Shown: positions 51,801-64,000 of the stretch, one piece after another | Position numbering within the stretch: position 1 is the stretch's first letter | Layout of the letters: each line of letters begins with the position of its first letter | From: Wuchereria bancrofti | Lineage: Eukaryota; Nematoda; Chromadorea; Rhabditida; Onchocercidae | NCBI GenBank assembly: GCA_005281725.1 | Contig: SSBO01000001.1 | Span: 6,246,399-6,310,398 of the forward strand | DNA: 64,000 nt | Direction of reading: 5' to 3' | Made by a program: the position numbers and the translations under genes | Notes under the pieces: generated by a model | The model's input: only the letters and a program-made list of their open reading frames with translations | The model's database searches: none | Told to the model about the DNA's origin: nothing

Positions 51801-53792
51801 CAAATTGTGTTAAGAAAAACGGTGCATTAATGCCCATTTCTATACGAAATAGTTGAAAGCGTTCATCCCAGAATTTTCTTTTGATTTCTTTTGGTGTTTG
51901 AGCGGAATAGGGATAAAGCAGATTGTAAAGTGGAGAGGATCTAACAGTTGATAATGTCAAAGAAAGCAATAAATATGCCTGTTAAGAAGTCGAATTCTAT
52001 TTTGAGAAGGTGAAGTAAGTTCCCATAGGGAATTTGATCTGACTGTTTTCCTCACGTGGATTTTTAATTCAGGTTTAAATGATTGCATGAGTTTATCACG
52101 AAATCAGGAATGAACTAATGATAAAAATTACGAAGTATTTTTTCAGGCGTTTAAGAATTTAACATCTTACTGTTTAATCTGATTACAAGGCTTTTATTTA
52201 ATGTTTATTTCCTATGTAAGTTTATTTCCTGTGTAACGTGGTTTTTCCTGTTAGGTGTTGCAAAATGAAGAGAAAAAGTGCAAATAAAGTTTGTTTATTC
52301 TAATTCTCTTTCAGAATTTCACCTTAATGATAGTTTCAACACGACTGAAATAGTGAGAGTTGCTTGAAAATTTTCAAATCTAACCCTTTTAAACCCTAGT
52401 CAAATCGAGGTCATATGTTTTTCGAAAATTGTGATTTTTTAAGGATGGTACGAGCAGGTGTGAAATGTCCTAAACCAATCCGTCGTAGAAAACATATTAT
52501 GATTATGACATTCATCGGTTCTAATGGCATTGCAGCTCGTAAACTGAAGGATATTGAATGGATTGATCAGGAAATTATTTATGATACATTTTTGCAAGTG
52601 AAAGTGGTTTGTCTTATTCAATTTTTGTCATTTTTTAGTCAAGGGACTTTTGTTAAAAGAATTGGATCTATATTTTCTCCATTGTTTACCGATATACATT
52701 ATTTACCGATTACTACAAGAAGCGAATACGCGTAATTCATTATAAGTATTCCTCCACTGTTTTGTTGATATCATATGAGATGAATTTCATTGGATTCGAA
52801 AGAGAATGTAAAATGAAACACAAAATACGCTTACGAACAATATTTCAGGCAATGATTAAAATGTTTTCGGATTGCAATCTGGTACACGGTGATCTCAGCG
52901 AATTTAATATCCTTTATCATGAAAATGATGTTTATATTATTGATGTCTCACAGGTTAATTTATTGATTAAATTATGGAGTGAATTTGAAATTAATTTTGA
53001 TAAACTAGATTTACCAAATCAAACTTCAAATGGCATTTTTCTCGTAATACTTGACAACTAATATCTTTACATTTAAAGTAATTCACAATTTCAGTATTGT
53101 GAAAATCTTTTTCAAGCTTTCGAGAAAACAAAATCTCCAAAAGAAATAGAAAGGAAAAAAATTTATGAGCACTGTTCTGGTTTGTCGAAAAATTTATTAC
53201 AGGCAATGGACATTTCACATCCTCGAGCATTATTTTTCTTGTTGCGTGATATCGACAATGTTTTAGAGTTTTTTGAAAAATTGGGTACCAAGAATTTACC
53301 ATCAGCAACTGAGCTGTTCAACGAAATTACTGGTCTGAACATGGATCCAGAGAAAAATCTCGTAGTGCAGGTTATTCTGTGCGTTAACAGTTTAGGATGC
53401 CATTTCTTTCATTTGTTCCGAAATCGTTAAATTTCACGCCAGAATAAGGCAGAAATGGTCATTTTTAAAACAAAAAGAAGCTGTGGAAGTAATTCATTTC
53501 ATTTGAGCAGTTCTTTAAATTAAAGGCATATGTTATCTTTCGATGGTTCTGAATAAATAAACTTTGAGTTTTTAGTGGAGTACTGTTCGTAGGAACTCAA
53601 ACTTACCAATTTAATAATAAATGGTATTTAGGAAGCGTAACTAACTTTAATTTCCAGGTTGAACATTTTGAAAAAGATAATCGTAACGCTCAGTTACGAT
53701 GCGATAAAGCAAATCCAGCTGACATGGAGTTACGTTTGTATGATGCTGAAGTTGCAGAAACACATAATGATCTAGCAGAACCATACAATTAA
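48859..53792 (+). CDS. riok-3: Atypical serine/threonine kinase RIOK3
   Basis: Eleven exons: 48859-48975, 49512-49683, 49762-49875, 50038-50153, 50270-50383, 50535-50654, 51529-51728, 52444-52597, 52849-52953, 53203-53370, 53658-53792; 504 aa in phase throughout (human RIOK3 is about 519). RIOK3-specific regions include [14 protein letters not shown], the [21 protein letters not shown] segment and [15 protein letters not shown]. Catalytic features are the RIO ATP-binding loop IATGKES, ALKVFK (lysine), [10 protein letters not shown] (catalytic loop) and YIIDVSQ (metal-binding Asp). RIO kinases act in the cytoplasm on late pre-40S particles; RIOK3 in vertebrates also modulates innate signalling. 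Exon 3 is acidic ([13 protein letters not shown]). Intron 7 appears to be a GC-AG intron: exon 7 ends CG|GCATGT and exon 8 starts G|ATG, restoring NRMVRAG. The donor of exon 2 (GTCGGT) is weak but is required for frame and similarity. The symbol follows the C. elegans orthologue. Confidence 0.95.
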
Positions 53793-56146
53793 ACTGTCAT
53801 GTTTTGTAATTTATTTCTAGTATTTCGTCGCACCTCTACAAAATTTTCTCAGGAAGTTTATTCGCTTTCACAGAGGGTAATAGAATATATTTTGAGAACT
53901 GTGCAGCTGCAATGAATACTCAACAGCAAATATTCGATGCATCTCAACTTGCACGCTCTGTTTGGAATGCCCCTATTTTTCTATACAACGATTTAATGTT
54001 ATTTTTCTTATCCTTTAAATGACGGGATCAGTTAAGATTACACTTTTGTCACAAATAACTTGGTCCATTTATCAAGTGTTTCATCATGACTATGATATAT
54101 TTGATACGCGGAAATCTATCGATTTAAATCAAATGCGTTGAACAGTGTGACATTTTGCTCTAGTTTGTATTTATTAGGTAGATCACTGGATGTTTTACTT
54201 CTTGAAACATAAAGCAGTGATATTTCAAATCATCAGCCTCAAATATTTTGCTAAGAGCAGGCAGAAACTTCAGGAAAGCTGATGAGCTGGCGTTATATAT
54301 GTTAGGTTGCGTTCAATTAGGTTTACTGATTTACAGATAGACGAGAACTGCTATGAACAGCGCTAAATTTGAAGAACCTTAACATACTTTTCCTACACTT
54401 AACAGCAATGATCGAATATGCTTGCCTCAGCGACAGAATTTCGAGTACATAAATTCTAGACGTTATTTAAGCTATTTTCATTGCCTCTCAATCGGTGAGC
54501 CTCTTGATTTTTGATAAATAGGTTGTGGAACAATCTGAAACTTGAGTATCTTCATTAAAAGAACAGGACGAAACATTCATTATACAACGGTTATAAAGAA
54601 GGCGATCAATTATCAGAATAGAAGAATAGCAAAGAGAAAGTCACACGAAATGGATGTGCATATTTGAAGAATAAAGAAGCTGAAAACTACTAGAATATGA
54701 CATTTCAAAAGGTAAAAAACATCCCAAACGTTTCGAGAAATATTCATGACAGACTTGGAATTATTCCGGAAAATTTGATTGGGCGGCCACATACACAAAA
54801 ATATGGAAGGACAGATGTGAACTGGAGCTGTTCTATGAGACTTCTACGCTCACAGGGTTTTAAAATAATCATACCAGAGAAGAGGAGGACTTCGTAATTA
54901 CATGCAACTGTCGTAGTCATTTAGCATAATTTTGCTTCAAATTTTACAGAAGTATCACAGGAAACAGAAATGAATCTTAAAATAGTAGAATTCCTTTTAA
55001 TCTTTCGCCTAAGAAGAAAAAACTTCTAAACCTGAGCAGGGGTAAATCAAATAAACAAGTTACTCAGAAAGCCGAGAATGGTAACGCGCTTTCTTTTGCA
55101 TACGCAATTATCACTAAAACTAATCCTTTGAAATAAGTATTTCCACTGCTTACTTCTTCCAGAATCGGTCTTATATAGACTTCAAAAAATTAACAGTAAA
55201 ACAAATTAATGTTCGTAAGTACAATAAGATTTAAACTAAGTCAAAATAAAAATCAACAGCAGTGACTATAATTTGGATAAACCGACCATTTTAGCAACAC
55301 AAAGATTAAACATAAAGCAACAAACAGACGCTGACCAACGATCTGAATTACCCGTAACAGCACATAGACTTCACTGGGTTTGAGCAGCTCCATAAACTAA
55401 GTCTGCACTATAACGAACAACTTCAACTTTGTACTGCCCATCCATGATCCATTTGACTATCATAGCGAATGTATGAGTCATAAAGAATTTGTTCGTTATT
55501 ACCTTCACGGTTTGCATCCTGCAAAAGAACCATTTTACTTATGTATCAAATTGATGTTTCAAAAATATATGACAAATTGACAAATTTCATAATCAACATA
55601 AATGCAAAAAACAGTGTGAAGCAACACTACGATTTGGACCTACGAAGAAAATGCTGATATCTGTGTTGATATCACAAATCCAACTACAACTTAGCTTTGC
55701 ACCTTGCTTTTCCTAATATTCATTAATTAATTTGAGAATCATTAAGTTGTATTCCTTTCTTGTTTTTTCTAAGATTTACAAATTAATTCAGGAATCTTTA
55801 AACAGCACTCCTTTTAATTTTGTTTCTATACTATCCTTCATTCCTTTTCAGTGCTTCACTTCCAACATTCCGGATGGCCTCATTATCAAACGATAGTTGA
55901 CATCGTCACTACTTTACATTTAACATACTTAAAATATAAAAACTTATAAGCTTATCACCAAAGTCTCTATATGTTGCAACATGTGATGTAATAAAAAAAC
56001 TAATACAGAACTCATGGATTTTCATCTATTTCATAGCCGAAGACCTGCCTGTATACTTTTATGTAGAACAAAAAATCATTTTCCAAACTCCACGAAAGTG
56101 AATAATGATAAAGAACTTAGTAAAGAGAGTTTCGACCAATCAATGA
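53793..56146. other. Intergenic region between convergent genes
   Basis: 2.35 kb between the 3' end of RIOK3 (plus) and the 3' end of the repeat-protein gene (minus). I see no gene; a 66-codon plus frame at 54697-54897 has no recognisable features. It should contain both 3' UTRs. Confidence 0.5.
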
Positions 56147-59100
56147 CTAAAATAGCTCAACCTGTTCACGGGTCTCCTGGTGAATTTCATTTTGCTGTTG
56201 TTGTTGCTGTTGTTCCTGCTGCTGACGCTCACGTTCCAGCAGCTCTTGTTCTTCTTTTTGTCTTTTTCTACAAACAGTTTGACGAGGTTTATTTCATAAC
56301 ATGGAACCAACAATGCAAATTCACTGAGAACACTCTTAAACTCTTTTACATAATAACCAACCTTTGACGCCTTTGCGCATCCCTCATCGCATTATATTGA
56401 CGTCGTTCTTCACTGCTCATTCTGTGGTACTTCAATCGAGCTGCCTCCGCTCTTTTCGCACGACGGCGCTGCGCCTCGGCTACCTGAAGAACAAAACAGC
56501 TTCATTCTGAAATCTCTCAATACAATCTGTGAGTTAGGATTCATTTACTGAAAACACAAAAAAAAACAAAAAGCATACTTGAATCATCAAATCTGCGTCC
56601 AAAGTAGTTCCAGACATTTGAGCTCTTTCTGCCATTCGACATAGTTCATCGTCTCTCATACGAGCAGTCCGCAAAGCTTTAGCACGACGTGCATTGAAAT
56701 TGCGTCGTTCTTCAGCAGACATATTGTGATAGCGTAACCTGAAAATTTCTTACCTCTTCAATACAGAAAAGCAAACCATTTATTCAGGACAGTTGACAGT
56801 AAATTTATACAAGGTTAAACTGACATCCCGCACATAGTTACCTTGCCCGCTCTGCTCGCTTTGCTCTTTGTATTTCTAATTTTTGTTCAGGCGAAATTCC
56901 TGTTGTTGGGCCAACTGACGCTGCAGTCGCAACCGCCAAAATATCTCGTCTACTCGGCGCTGTATTTATATGACGTGGAGCAGTTACTCGATATGGCGGT
57001 TTTATTTCCGTCTCGCTTATCATCGGTGTTGCTGTTATTGTGACCTGAAGATTAGTAAACATTTCTCATATCGAAGAAAAATAAAAAATTAGACTGGCAA
57101 ATAAGTTGAAACATTTGCCAAACGAGATAATAAACAATAAACCACAAAGTGCTACGCTAAATGAAATTCTACAAATTTTGCCTGTCCTGGAGGTAGCATT
57201 ACACCGCCTTGTTGCTGCTGAATTGCAGCAGCAGCAGCAGCATACATCGGAGGACGACCTCGTGAACGCCCATGTCCACTCATGCTTGAAAGAACGGCTC
57301 CAGTTGCTTGATTCAAATCAGTGACAATAATCTAAACATAGCATACGATGAAGGAAAAGCATACCTCGGAAGTTTTCAAAATTTAAAGGTAAAGATGTGC
57401 GGACAAAAACTTCAACTTGAAGTCTTCACCTGATGTTGCATAGGTTGCTGAGGTTCTTGCAAAGTTACTATAATATGTTGCGGTTGTGTCTGTTGTTGCA
57501 TATGTTGTTGTGAACTTTGTTGCTGATGTGCTTGTATTTGGCCATGGGCATCAACTTGATTTTCGCGCGCCGTATGCTGCGCATCATCCGCACCACCTCC
57601 TCCTTCCTGTACATTGTGCAATTCGGCAAGTTGCGGAATTATCTGTTGTTGCTGAGTCATCGCAACCTAAAACTTGAAATCAAAGAAAAACCACTTGACT
57701 CACTGATACAAAAAAAATCTGCCTTTGTTCCTCAACTTACTTTTACTTGATTTATAAAGGATATGAAAAACACCTCTCCCAGCTTTATATTTGTGTAAGG
57801 GATGAAATTGTAGACAACAATTTTTTATATCTTTATCACACAGAAGTAAAGATAAAACGCTTTAGTTGTCACTATTATTCCTTCAGGAAGATTTTGAATC
57901 TATTATCAAAAAAAAAAAATTCCCCATAATGTTACTTCGAAATTTACTCTATTCCACCTACTTTCTCCCTCTATAATTACTTCGTATCTGAAATAGTTAC
58001 ATCTAATCCTATTTTTGCTTTTTTTGTTCTTTTTTAAAATAATTTCCTTATTTTTCACATGTTTGATAGCAGATATTTAATCCATATGAGGAATTTGGCA
58101 TATGATCAACTGTTGACGGCAGGTCATATAAATGGATGTGGTCTTGACGTCATTTTATGTCTGTGTCTTGCTTTTTCAATTTTGGATGATCAAGACGAGA
58201 GAATTTCACGAACTTGATGCGACGTTTCTCCGTGATCGTGGCTGTTGCTGTGCTGCTGCTGTGATAAACCGAGAAGTTGCGGTACTGATGTTATCTGCAG
58301 GGGCTGCTGTGCGGTTCCTAATAGTTTACTCGAATCATCAACCAGTGTCAGAGTATTCGGATCAGCACTAATAAGTTGCTGTGTTATCGCTGGAATATGA
58401 AATACTTGTTTGCCATCCTCTGTTGTTGTTGCTGTAGCAGGAATGTGAAATATTTGTTTGCCATCTTCAGTAGTCGTTGCTGGGATAACCGTTTGAGTGC
58501 CATCAGGATTTGTACTCACCTATAAAAGTCCTCGATAAGATCGAAACTCACAATTTTCAACATCTTCCTTTATGTAGTAATAGTATAGCACTCTGCAAGA
58601 TTAGCATCACTAAAGGATATTTATGTAGCAGTGCAAGTTCGATTTGTTATAAACTCATTAATTCCGCTTTAGTTTAGTTCGTTATTGTTAGTCCCATCAT
58701 TTACACCTATTTCTCATGGAAAGTAGTTTACATATTCTTATTACACCGTGACAGGCAAAGACTTAACACAAAATACACTACTTCGAACAGCCTCAAGTTT
58801 AGCAAATTTTCATGTGTTTAATGCAGAAAGCATAACCAGCGGAAATTAACAAGTGGATTTTGATAGAACGATTCAGCTGTGGGTGTCGTAGAGCTTCTCG
58901 AGGGACAAAAACATTACTAGGATCTGTGCCACAGTTTAGCACCGGAGTTTGTTATGAAACTTATTTACAGCTTAATGGATACATCCAAAAACTGTAAAAC
59001 ACACAATAACGAATTGTTCTTGAGGTGGAAGCCTTTTTTGTCGCATTAGCACCATATTGGCTTGTCGCGTCCGCTTCAGCACATCTCTTTCCAGAGTAGA

Positions 59101-62100
59101 TAATACCTCTTCGCTGACCACACTATCAGTTACTGGCTTTTGTTCCACCGCAGTGTTACTACTGTTAACTTGTGTTGAACTTTCATTTCCATTTATAGAT
59201 GATGATAAACTTGACATGGCGTCCTCTGAAAAATTGATTTGGAATTCCGAAGTGATTGAAACGTTCGCATATTTTATGAGAAAGTTTTCCTTCCGAGCAT
59301 TTGTTGCTATTCAGTTAAGCATACCCATAATATCGATCTTAATTGAATATAATTGAAGCGAATTAAACGGGCAAATTTCCGTCTTTTATGTTCAACGTTT
59401 AAAGTTATAGAAATAAACCTGATGCTGCACGCATTACTCGTTCGCGTTCTTTTTTTGCACGAGATCTTTTCTGATTATATGCTCGTCGCTGTTCTGGCGT
59501 CATTCGTTGATATCTGCAATATATACATCTAGCTGGTAAGGATTTCAGCCTTCAACAACCGTCAAAATAAAATACATAGAAAAACTAAAGAAACCGTTTA
59601 TTCAGGTAGGACGGCAAAGGATTTTCCAGTACAGTTAAAGCAACAAAATAAATGATGCATTCAATTACTAGTGAAAATTTCTTAGTCTTATTCAAGAAAA
59701 GCTAGAATCTGAAATCCTAGATAAAGCTAGCTCGTAGCACTTGAAAAAATAATGGATGTTCGAGTTCCGGATCTGTGCAATGTTACGCTCTTTTCAGCAT
59801 CCCTAGCTTCAAACATAATATATCTGCTGTTCTCTAATATCCCCATTGATCACAAGAAACTGCGATGCTTCCAGTAATGTCACCTGATGATCTCCTGACT
59901 GATAACTTTTCGAGAAAATGTGCTTCCCGGTCTCTTCAGTACCTTCCTTTACTGTTACATTTTCTGTTTTTGTTACCATTAGTACTTGAAGCTTCGTCAT
60001 CCTTGCACTCATAAGGTTCGAAATTTTGCAAGTGACACTACCGGTTGTGATAGAAGTACATGAGCATGAACATCAATTTATTTTTTGTTTATTATGTTGT
60101 TTTGTTTATTTTTTTTTTACACAACCAGTTTTCCCGATAACTAAAGCATATCAGCTCTAACACTCAACATTTAATGGCTAGCAAGCAGATGTGTAAGTAA
60201 CCACTAAAGCTGCCGGATTTGTAGATAAAACAAAATTACGTGAAATCTAAATTTAGAAACGTAGAAATTTATACCGTAATCGAGCAGCTTCTGCTCGTTT
60301 CGCATTACGTAACATTATTTGTTGTGCTCTGTTCAGAGCCTCCGCACTTATACGACCTGCTGGAGTCGAAAGCAAGATTTCTTCCTCAATACGTCTACGA
60401 CGAAAAGCTTCTGTTCTGAAATTAAGAAATCATTTACGAGGAAATCTAACACTTGAAAATTTTTTCGACAGATACTGCTAAAACATGAAAACTGATGCAA
60501 TGAGAAAACTTTTTTGATAAATATAATCGGGAACGACTTTCTTAATCAATACTTCATCAGTTTAAAAGACCATTTATAATACTTGGTACTCCCGGAGTAA
60601 ACGATTTCCTCAACTTCCAGCTTCAATCCCTCACGTTTAAATATGCCGTAAAAAAACTCGTAAAATAAATACCGTCTTTGATTGTACTGACGTTTCTCTT
60701 CATCAGTCATTCGATGATAACGCAATCTTGCTGCTTCGGCCTTTTTAGCATTTTGTTCAATAATATGCTGCCGCAACTTTTCCTCATCCATGCCGTTCTT
60801 CTTTGCCCCTTAAAATAAATATTCCTTCACATAACGAATCATGGAACAAAAAATTTGAAGATAATTTGACATGAAGTGGCTTTGTCAACCAGTAATTGAA
60901 TAGCGAAAGTTTAACATCTGAACAGTTTATTGATTTATTTTACCACTGTAAACAAGCACCAATTTTTACATAAAAAGTAGCAGTTCGCGAAGAGGCTGGA
61001 TTTTTGAGTACTTAGCCAGGAATAGAGCTATTTGCCTTATGTGCACCTGGGAGAACAATTTCTAAACTTCTTGATCTAACCTATGTCATGACATCAAAAA
61101 CTAAACTTCTCTTACTTAAAACTGTCACATTAATCAGTCAAATAATGGGGAACAGGGCGGAAAAAAAAAACGAATAAAAAAAGTAGCTGCTCCTCACTTA
61201 TATAAGCATTCAATTCTAAAAATAGATGGTTTCGTTTATTCGCCCATGATAAACCTCAATTTCATGCAAAACATTCTTACAGAGCAACTACTTCATGACC
61301 CTTCGAATTTGCCTCTAGAAGACCGCCCCTCTCGATCACTGTCCACGAAAAACAACCAAGAACAAAGCAGCAAGTACAACATCACCACCTTGAATGCCAA
61401 GCTGTCGAAAACGTCTTCTTTGATTGTAAGCACGTCTTTCTTCCGAGCTCATCCTTTGATAACGCAACCGAGCTGCCTCTGCACGTCGAGCACGGATTCG
61501 TTTTTCCCTCAGTTGCTCATTTATAGCCGGATCATCTTCTATATCTTTTGATTGTCGCAGCAGTGATTCCAATTCCTCCAACTAAAGTGTATATATGCAT
61601 GCATCTGTTTATAAAAATGCATATAAGATGTGCAGTTTAAAAGTACTCAACTTCCAAAAACTCTTACTTCTTTGTCCTTTTGTCGTTTACGCTTCTGTGC
61701 CTCAGTCCGCTTCTGATTTACTTCTTTCCGCTCCTCCAGAGTCATTCGTTGATATCTTTGGCGTGCCGCGTCCGCCTGCTTTTGCCGTTTTAATTGCAGC
61801 GCGGCAGCAGTGTCAGACCCACTCAATGAACATGTTTCGCTGCTACCACTTTTATTTGCAAAATCTCTGCAAGATCACAAAATCTGAAAGTCGACACTGG
61901 TTATGTTATCCTTACGAACTGAATTTTGGAAGATAATCTTTTTTGCAATAAAAATGTGCTCCTTTGACTTACTTGCCATTTTCAGCTCCAGATGATGTGG
62001 TTTCAGATAGAAGACCGCGTGAAGTTGCATTGATCGTTGACGAAGTTGATGGGTGTTGCTGATCAACATAATAATGTTCATAAATTATTTGCTGCTGAGT

Positions 62101-62860
62101 GTTTGACTGCCCATCATTAGCCAGCTAAGGTACAATACCAATAGTCATTTTATCAATTAAGTAAAAAACTGACGCAGTTCTAAATCAGTTCATGTGACCA
62201 CAGTTAAACCTGAACCACTTTATATTAAACAATCACAGAGGAGTTAGTTCTAGTGGTCACAGACCTCTTATGTTTTGTGGACAAACTGCAAAATTTACCT
62301 GTACCGGTGCCAACTGAACATGAGAAAGTGGGACTGCGGTAAGCTGGGCAACCGAGCTAGTAGTGTCAACTGTTCCCACCGATGCAAGAGTGCCTCTCCC
62401 GCTTGCTGGTATTAGCCCCGAAGCATCATTTATTTGAACACCAGCTGGCAACACAGCCACCTAAAAAAAGAAACATGAAAACCAAAAATATTTCTTATAT
62501 CAAACATCACACTCTCAAAACATACATATTCTTTGCGATCATCGACAGCCGGAGGTAGAAATGCCCCATTACTGTGAAATGGAGATCCAGTTGAGGTGTA
62601 AAACGTTGGTGTTACGGTAGATTGATAAAGAACCGAAGTTGAGCAACCAGATGATTGAAATTGCACGGATGTTACAGCAGGGCCTATATTAGTTGTAGAT
62701 AGGCCTGTAATTTCATCCTTTTTAAGACATTCTTTTTTAAAAAGACCAAAATTATTGAAAATGAATTAACTAAATAAAATTAAGTGGACAAACCCTCAAG
62801 GATCTGTGACTGTCCCATGATTTCTGAACCTGCAGTTGAGAAAAATGCACGCTGGCTCAT
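56147..62860 (-). CDS. Basic RAEAARLRY-repeat protein with AT-hook-like motif
   Basis: Seventeen exons, transcript order: 62860 (or 62818)-62794, 62704-62526, 62460-62299, 62124-61973, 61866-61668, 61581-61389, 60808-60673, 60415-60275, 59513-59419, 59225-59011, 58519-58214, 57666-57430, 57331-57173, 57044-56842, 56738-56579, 56483-56362, 56267-56147. All phases agree; 948 aa, or 934 from the inner ATG. Six basic repeats share a core like RAEAARLRYQRMSSEERRAY, often followed by NQRR: four between about residues 205 and 415, two near 795-890. Between them lie Gln/Thr-rich spacers, a duplicated TEDGKQ(I/V)FHIPA, poly-Ala, and GRSRGRPPM, which resembles an AT-hook. The C-terminus is basic then Gln-rich. 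The repeats recall STPR DNA-binding repeats (FMBP-1, ZNF821), but I am not sure of membership. A nuclear DNA-binding role is inferred. The 62818 start follows an acceptor-like CTCAACTGCAG; exons beyond the window are possible. Confidence 0.8.
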
Positions 62861-64000
62861 TTTATTCAGAGAAAGGTAGCATAAGCTACTGTAGTCTCAC
62901 TAATCTGCAGATATTAGGACAGAATATATTGTTCAAATTTTCACTAACAGTCAATGTGCGATGGACGAATCCTGAAACGAATATTTTAAATAAAAGCTAT
63001 TTCCCAGAGATTTCTACTAAACCTAAAACACCATGACAACAATATATAAAAATTCCTGCCTAAAAAAGAAGGTAACAAAGCGCTTGTTTCAAGCAAATTG
63101 CAGTGGTTCAAGCTCCAGCGAGATCAGCAAATTTATTCAATGAATCCATGATTAAAATGAAAACACTCAGTGAACAATTGATGAGAATTTAAATGTTCTG
63201 AAAAAATTTATACATGTATAAGCTAAGTAAAATCAAACAACAAACTCTTCCCTTCCAGCTCTGGGAAGACATTACATTTCCAAAGAAATCTAGTATACGA
63301 TTATCAAAGCCTTAAGACACCTTAAAATTGAGTATTTTTCCCAAACTCTCAATGAATAAAACTCCAGGATACCATAAGGAGAGAACCAGATAGATACTAT
63401 TGTAAAAACATAAAAGTATGTCCAAATTGCTATGTAAAAAATCAAAATCGAAATAAAAATTACAAAATGTTCACACACTGATGCGGTCTTTGTCAACATG
63501 GTTAGGATCAGTGAGCTTAAATATGAAGGGATTCAAAACTTCAAAGTAAAAAAAAAAATTTGAAACTAAAGCAATAAATTTCCTGCAACTGAATCAAGAA
63601 ACAGAAGCTCTGCAAAAAAAAACTCCAGAGTGAAATGAAAACGATGGAGCTAAGTTAGACACGGAATGACAGAACCCAAATTATTACATGCATAATATAA
63701 AACATTAAAAGAGCAGAAAAGAGAACCTGAGAGTACACTCGACATGAACATTACTGCAAGGCCATGCATTCCAATACATAATTATGATATCAGCAATACA
63801 GTTAATCTATCCCATCACTGTTATAAGATTCATCTATTCTCAAAACAAACAATGGTTTGCAAGATTTCCTTTTACATAATAATAATCAGTGGCATTAAGA
63901 AAACCTGACATATGTGTGCAAAATTCATTTGTGCCATGCATGTCTTTTGCCCCTTCCAATTTTTACCCGAAATAAATCATCCTTCCTTATCTGCAAAAGC
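62861..64000. other. Upstream region of the repeat-protein gene
   Basis: AT-rich sequence with no recognisable coding exon on either strand. It may contain the promoter or a 5' UTR exon of the minus-strand gene. The frame at 63290-63499 looks like chance. Confidence 0.4.

Noticed and set aside
53091..53202. Additional RIOK3 exon after TTTCAG at about 53094
   Set aside because: DVSQ joins directly to AMDISHP at 53203, as in other RIO kinases; an extra exon would break the conserved spacing.
56014..56367. 117-codon plus-strand ORF with Val/Ala-rich hydrophobic stretch
   Set aside because: It is antisense to the Gln-rich last exon of the minus-strand repeat-protein gene.
1..64000. CRISPR arrays, rRNA genes, bacterial endosymbiont inserts, spliced-leader RNA genes
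   Set aside because: None of their characteristic sequences were seen anywhere in the window; tRNA genes were searched by eye only and none was found.

Overview
This window is nuclear DNA of a nematode, most likely a filarial or other spirurid. It is AT-rich, its genes are split into many small exons, and the introns end in the nematode acceptor TTTTCAG/TTTTAG. The protein families are ordinary animal ones. No viral, bacterial, rRNA or CRISPR sequence was recognised. One N at 45326 marks an assembly join. From memory, the C. elegans orthologues of three genes here (rps-21, emb-8, riok-3) all lie on chromosome III, so this looks like a conserved linkage block.

Left end, minus strand: a paired BED-finger protein (1507-4903, 7 exons, 502 aa) lies downstream of a two-exon gene for an unrecognised 91-aa acidic/coiled-coil protein (5366-6434). 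From 6.4 to 27.9 kb I find no convincing gene. That stretch holds microsatellites, short direct repeats, hairpins, a possible decayed LINE reverse-transcriptase fragment (about 15 kb) and an orphan exon-like ORF (13.6 kb).

Centre, plus strand: an SH2B-family adaptor (27918-32079, 10 exons, 536 aa), ribosomal protein S21 (38715-39223, 2 exons, 84 aa), NADPH-cytochrome P450 reductase (41577-47058, 14 exons, 671 aa after reconstruction) and the atypical kinase RIOK3 (48859-53792, 11 exons, 504 aa). The P450 reductase locus is misassembled. About 1.4 kb is present twice around the N, and each copy lacks a different piece containing one essential exon. The full reading frame appears only when exon 10 is taken from copy 2 and exon 11 from copy 1.

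Right end, minus strand: a 17-exon gene (56147-62818 or 62860, 934 or 948 aa) for an apparently undescribed protein. It has six highly basic repeats of the form RAxRAEAARLRYxRMSxEERR, Gln/Thr-rich spacers and an AT-hook-like RGRP motif. It is the most novel-looking product here and probably a nuclear DNA-binding protein.

The genes do not form one pathway: RPS21 and RIOK3 both serve the small ribosomal subunit, POR supplies electrons to microsomal P450s, SH2B acts in receptor-kinase signalling, and the two end genes look like nuclear regulators. Exon boundaries were derived by hand from splice sites, codon phase and family similarity. Every multi-exon model closes in frame with the correct phase at each junction.
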